From DATKQI01 sp035532755 (GTDB lineage Bacteria > Pseudomonadota > Alphaproteobacteria > Acetobacterales > Acetobacteraceae), in the NCBI GenBank assembly GCA_035532755.1, contig DATKQI010000325.1, positions 1-16,704 on the forward strand: a stretch of 16,704 nt of DNA, given 5' to 3'. Shown here one piece after another: positions 14,743 through 16,704 of this stretch. Every line of letters starts with the position of its first letter. Position 1 is the stretch's first letter. The notes beneath the pieces are model-generated. The model was not told the origin of the DNA. It did no database searches and saw only the letters and a list, made by a program, of their open reading frames with translations. The position numbers and the translations under genes were made by a program.

Positions 14743-15404
14743 GCCTGCGCGGCGCGCGGAAACGCGGCTCCCCGGCGCAGCCACGCTTCCAGCCCGCGCA
14801 TGGCGGCCATCAGCACCAATGCCATCGCAAAATAGCCAAGCAGCGTGAGCGTGTAGATTGGCGTGCTGGCAAGCGTGAGGTTGCGCAGGGCTTGCGCATG
14901 GTACGTCAGATCCCCGATGCTGATCATGGAGACCAGTGCCGTGTCCTTCAGATTCTGAACCGCGAGATTGCCGAGCGGCGGCATCATCTCCACAAGCGCC
15001 TGCGGCAGCACCACGTGCCACAGCGTATAACCGCGGGAGAGATTGAGCGCCACTGCTGCTTCGTGCTGGTTGCGCGGCACAGACACGATGGCGCCGCGCA
15101 CCACTTCCGCCCCGTAGGCGCCGATGTTGAGCGCAAGCCCGACGATGCCGGTCTGCATCGGTGTCATCGACGGGCCGATCAGCGGCAGTGCATAGTAGAG
15201 CCAGAATAGCTGCACGAGCAGTGACGTGCCGCGGAAGATTTCGACATAGATGGCGGCAATCCACGAAGCGACTCGGCCGCCCGTGGCTCGGGCGATGCCG
15301 GCGGCGAAGGCGGCCACGGCGCCGAGCAGGGTGGAGGCGACGGCGATTTCCGCCGTCACCTTCGCGCCCACCAGCAGCGGCCCGATGTAGCCGATCCAGT
15401 GCAT
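14739..15404 (-). CDS. ehuC: Ectoine/hydroxyectoine ABC transporter, permease subunit
   Basis: A 221-residue permease, partner of EhuD. EAA loop: EAAVALNLSRGYTLWHVVLP. EhuC-like blocks are EIFRGTSLLVQLFWLYYALP and LNIGAYGAEVVRGAI. The frame is open upstream, but ATG 15404 has GGAGGA seven bases before it and begins just before the first membrane helix. The gap to ehuB is 26 bases, the only non-overlapping junction in the operon. The EhuC/EhuD split was made on sequence resemblance remembered from Sinorhizobium and would swap only if that is wrong. Confidence 0.9.
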   Translation of the reverse strand: MHWIGYIGPLLVGAKVTAEIAVASTLLGAVAAFAAGIARATGGRVASWIAAIYVEIFRGTSLLVQLFWLYYALPLIGPSMTPMQTGIVGLALNIGAYGAEVVRGAIVSVPRNQHEAAVALNLSRGYTLWHVVLPQALVEMMPPLGNLAVQNLKDTALVSMISIGDLTYHAQALRNLTLASTPIYTLTLLGYFAMALVLMAAMRGLEAWLRRGAAFPRAAQA

Positions 15405-15430
15405 CGCATGGTCCTCCGCCGCTGCCTGTG

Positions 15431-16306
15431 CTATTTGCCCGCGCAGAGCTCGGCGGTGGTCTTTGTGCGCGCTGCGGCGATGCTGGTGGCACCAAGGCCA
15501 TAGCCGGAAAGGATTTTCGCCCACACATCGGTCGCCTTGAACGCGGTCAGCGCCTTGTCGAAGGCGGCGACGAGGTCCGTATCTGCCTTGCGGAAGCTGA
15601 ACCCGCCGTAGCTGCGCACCGATTTGCCATGAGCGAGCGGATCGGTGAACGGATTGGCAGCAGCCACCGCCTTGCTATGGGCGGCAAGCCGCGCCACCGT
15701 CAGCTCTGTCGCCGCATAGGCGTCCGCACGCCCGGTTTCGACAGTCGAAAGCGCATCGGCATTGGCGCCGATCAGCACGATCTGGCTGTCCGGAATGCCC
15801 ATGCCATGCGCGAAATCGAGCTGATCCGCACCGCTGACGATCGCCATCTTCAGCTTCGGATTTTTCTTGATGTCCTCGTAGCTGTGAATGTTCGTCGGGT
15901 TGCCCGCCTTCACCAAAAGCCCTTCCCCATAGCTTGAATTCGGCACCGAGAAGGCAACCTGCTGGCAGCGCGCCGGCAGGATGTTCTGCTCCGCGGCGAC
16001 GATGTCGAAGCGCCGCGCTTCCAGCCCAGGGATCAGCGAGCCGAACGGCGTGACAACCCATTCAACATCCTTGATGCCGAGAGTCGCCAGCACATGCTTT
16101 GCCACATCCGGCCCGATGCCGGCGGCGTTGCCGTTCGCATCCATGAAGCCGTACGGCACTTCATTCGCCGTGGCAGCACGGATGAAGCCGCGCTTCCTGA
16201 TCGCCGACAGCGCCGATGCCGCCTGCGCACTGCCGGCGATGGAGGCGCCCACAAGCCCGAGCCCGAATGCCCCCAGCACCGTGCGCCTGTTCAGTTCTCC
16301 GTTCAT
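15431..16306 (-). CDS. ehuB: Ectoine/hydroxyectoine-type periplasmic binding protein
   Basis: A 291-residue solute-binding protein. The N-terminus LNRRTVLGAFGLGL, ending AGSAQA, looks like a Tat-type signal with cleavage near residue 29. The mature part follows EhuB closely: ANEVPYGF, SLIPGLEARRFDIVAA, PARCQQVAFSVPN, and a second lobe with VETGRADAYA. Using an offset of 28 from Sinorhizobium EhuB numbering, Glu49 and Arg113 match the ligand-binding Glu21 and Arg85. Tyr52 and Phe88 replace Phe24 and Tyr60, and Asn108 stands where Phe80 closes the aromatic cage. The ligand may therefore be ectoine, hydroxyectoine or a relative. The start overlaps the doeB stop (ATGA) and has GAGGAGA upstream. 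Confidence 0.9.
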   Translation of the reverse strand: MNGELNRRTVLGAFGLGLVGASIAGSAQAASALSAIRKRGFIRAATANEVPYGFMDANGNAAGIGPDVAKHVLATLGIKDVEWVVTPFGSLIPGLEARRFDIVAAEQNILPARCQQVAFSVPNSSYGEGLLVKAGNPTNIHSYEDIKKNPKLKMAIVSGADQLDFAHGMGIPDSQIVLIGANADALSTVETGRADAYAATELTVARLAAHSKAVAAANPFTDPLAHGKSVRSYGGFSFRKADTDLVAAFDKALTAFKATDVWAKILSGYGLGATSIAAARTKTTAELCAGK

Positions 16307-16704
16307 CGGATCGTCTCTCCTCTGTTTGTTCGCGGCGATTGTGCGGGATCGCGCGCGGGCCGCGTCGTGGCGCGATCGATGCCTTCAGGAGCAACCGTTT
16401 CAACGGCGATCACGGCCAGGCAGTCTCCGGGCTTTACAAGACCGGGGACATGCCGTGCCGCCAGCATCCCATGGAGCACGGCGCGGCATTCGGCCGGCGC
16501 CGATCCGGTTCGCCCGATCGGATGGATGCGGGCGAGAATGTCACCACTGCGCACCGCTTGCCCGAGCGTCGCACATGGTTCCACCAACCCTTCGGTCTCG
16601 GCGATGTGGAAACAGTCCGACGAAGGCATGGCAAGCCAGCGCGTGGGCTGGGCAAGCGGCACCTCTTTCAGGATGTCGGCATGGCGCAGCAGGTTGCGCA
16701 CGCC
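16303..16704 (-). CDS. doeB: N-alpha-acetyl-L-2,4-diaminobutyrate deacetylase-like protein (C-terminal part, cut by window edge)
   Basis: The frame is open to the right edge, so about 133 C-terminal residues of a roughly 340-residue protein are seen. DoeB (EutE) belongs to the succinylglutamate desuccinylase/aspartoacylase family and deacetylates the product of ectoine ring opening to 2,4-diaminobutyrate. The zinc-binding N-terminal part is outside the window. The visible C-terminal beta domain has MPSSDCFHIAETEGLVEP, GDILARIHPIGRTG and ARHVPGLVKPGDCLAVIAV, typical of DoeB. A 30-residue polar tail follows. The stop overlaps the ehuB start by four bases, linking ectoine breakdown to uptake. 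Ectoine hydrolase (doeA) would be expected to the right. Confidence 0.85.
   Translation of the reverse strand, partial: GVRNLLRHADILKEVPLAQPTRWLAMPSSDCFHIAETEGLVEPCATLGQAVRSGDILARIHPIGRTGSAPAECRAVLHGMLAARHVPGLVKPGDCLAVIAVETVAPEGIDRATTRPARDPAQSPRTNRGETIR

Noticed and set aside
1..16704. Search for CRISPR repeats, tRNA genes, transposases, phage or defence genes.
   Set aside because: None was seen; all long stretches are explained by metabolic, regulatory or transport genes.

Overview
The window is GC-rich, densely packed bacterial chromosome or megaplasmid DNA. Protein similarity (class I PHA synthase, MaoC-Pta fusion, FnrN/FnrL-type regulator, Ehu/Doe ectoine genes) points to an alphaproteobacterium, but the genus cannot be fixed from sequence alone. 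There is no rRNA, tRNA, insertion sequence, integrase or CRISPR array.

Left block, plus strand, 1-9666: the C-terminal part of a poly-3-hydroxyalkanoate synthase (phaC); a fused (R)-specific enoyl-CoA hydratase/phosphotransacetylase (maoC-pta); acetate kinase (ackA); a small phasin-like protein; an enoyl-ACP reductase (fabI); a phosphoketolase (xfp); and a P-type ATPase of the proton-pump-like group. Read together, phosphoketolase makes acetyl-phosphate from sugar phosphates. AckA turns it into ATP plus acetate, or Pta into acetyl-CoA, and the hydratase domain and PhaC can direct carbon into polyester granules. A perfect FNR box (TTGAT-N4-ATCAA, 3367-3380) spans the ackA stop codon, upstream of the phasin-like gene. 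This suggests that the second half of the block is switched on when oxygen is low.

Middle block, 9667-13171: a short convergent spacer with a strong hairpin, then a minus-strand FNR-type regulator with four cysteines placed for a [4Fe-4S] cluster. It is divergent from a small GNAT-like gene that overlaps a divergent NRAMP-like transporter gene. A near-perfect FNR box (10762-10775) lies between the divergent genes and has exact class II spacing to a -10-like hexamer on the plus strand. A second, N-terminally truncated Crp/Fnr gene follows on the minus strand.

Right block, minus strand, 16704-13172: an ectoine/hydroxyectoine uptake and use operon, read as doeB (partial), ehuB, ehuC, ehuD, ehuA. 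Three of its four junctions are four-base ATGA overlaps. The binding protein keeps the ligand-contacting Glu and Arg positions known from Sinorhizobium EhuB but has Asn where one wall of the aromatic cage is normally Phe, so its exact ligand is open.

The most interesting system is a possible oxygen-controlled unit: an Fe-S FNR regulator, FNR boxes, and an acetyl-phosphate/PHA pathway with an ion-pumping ATPase, all within 11 kb.
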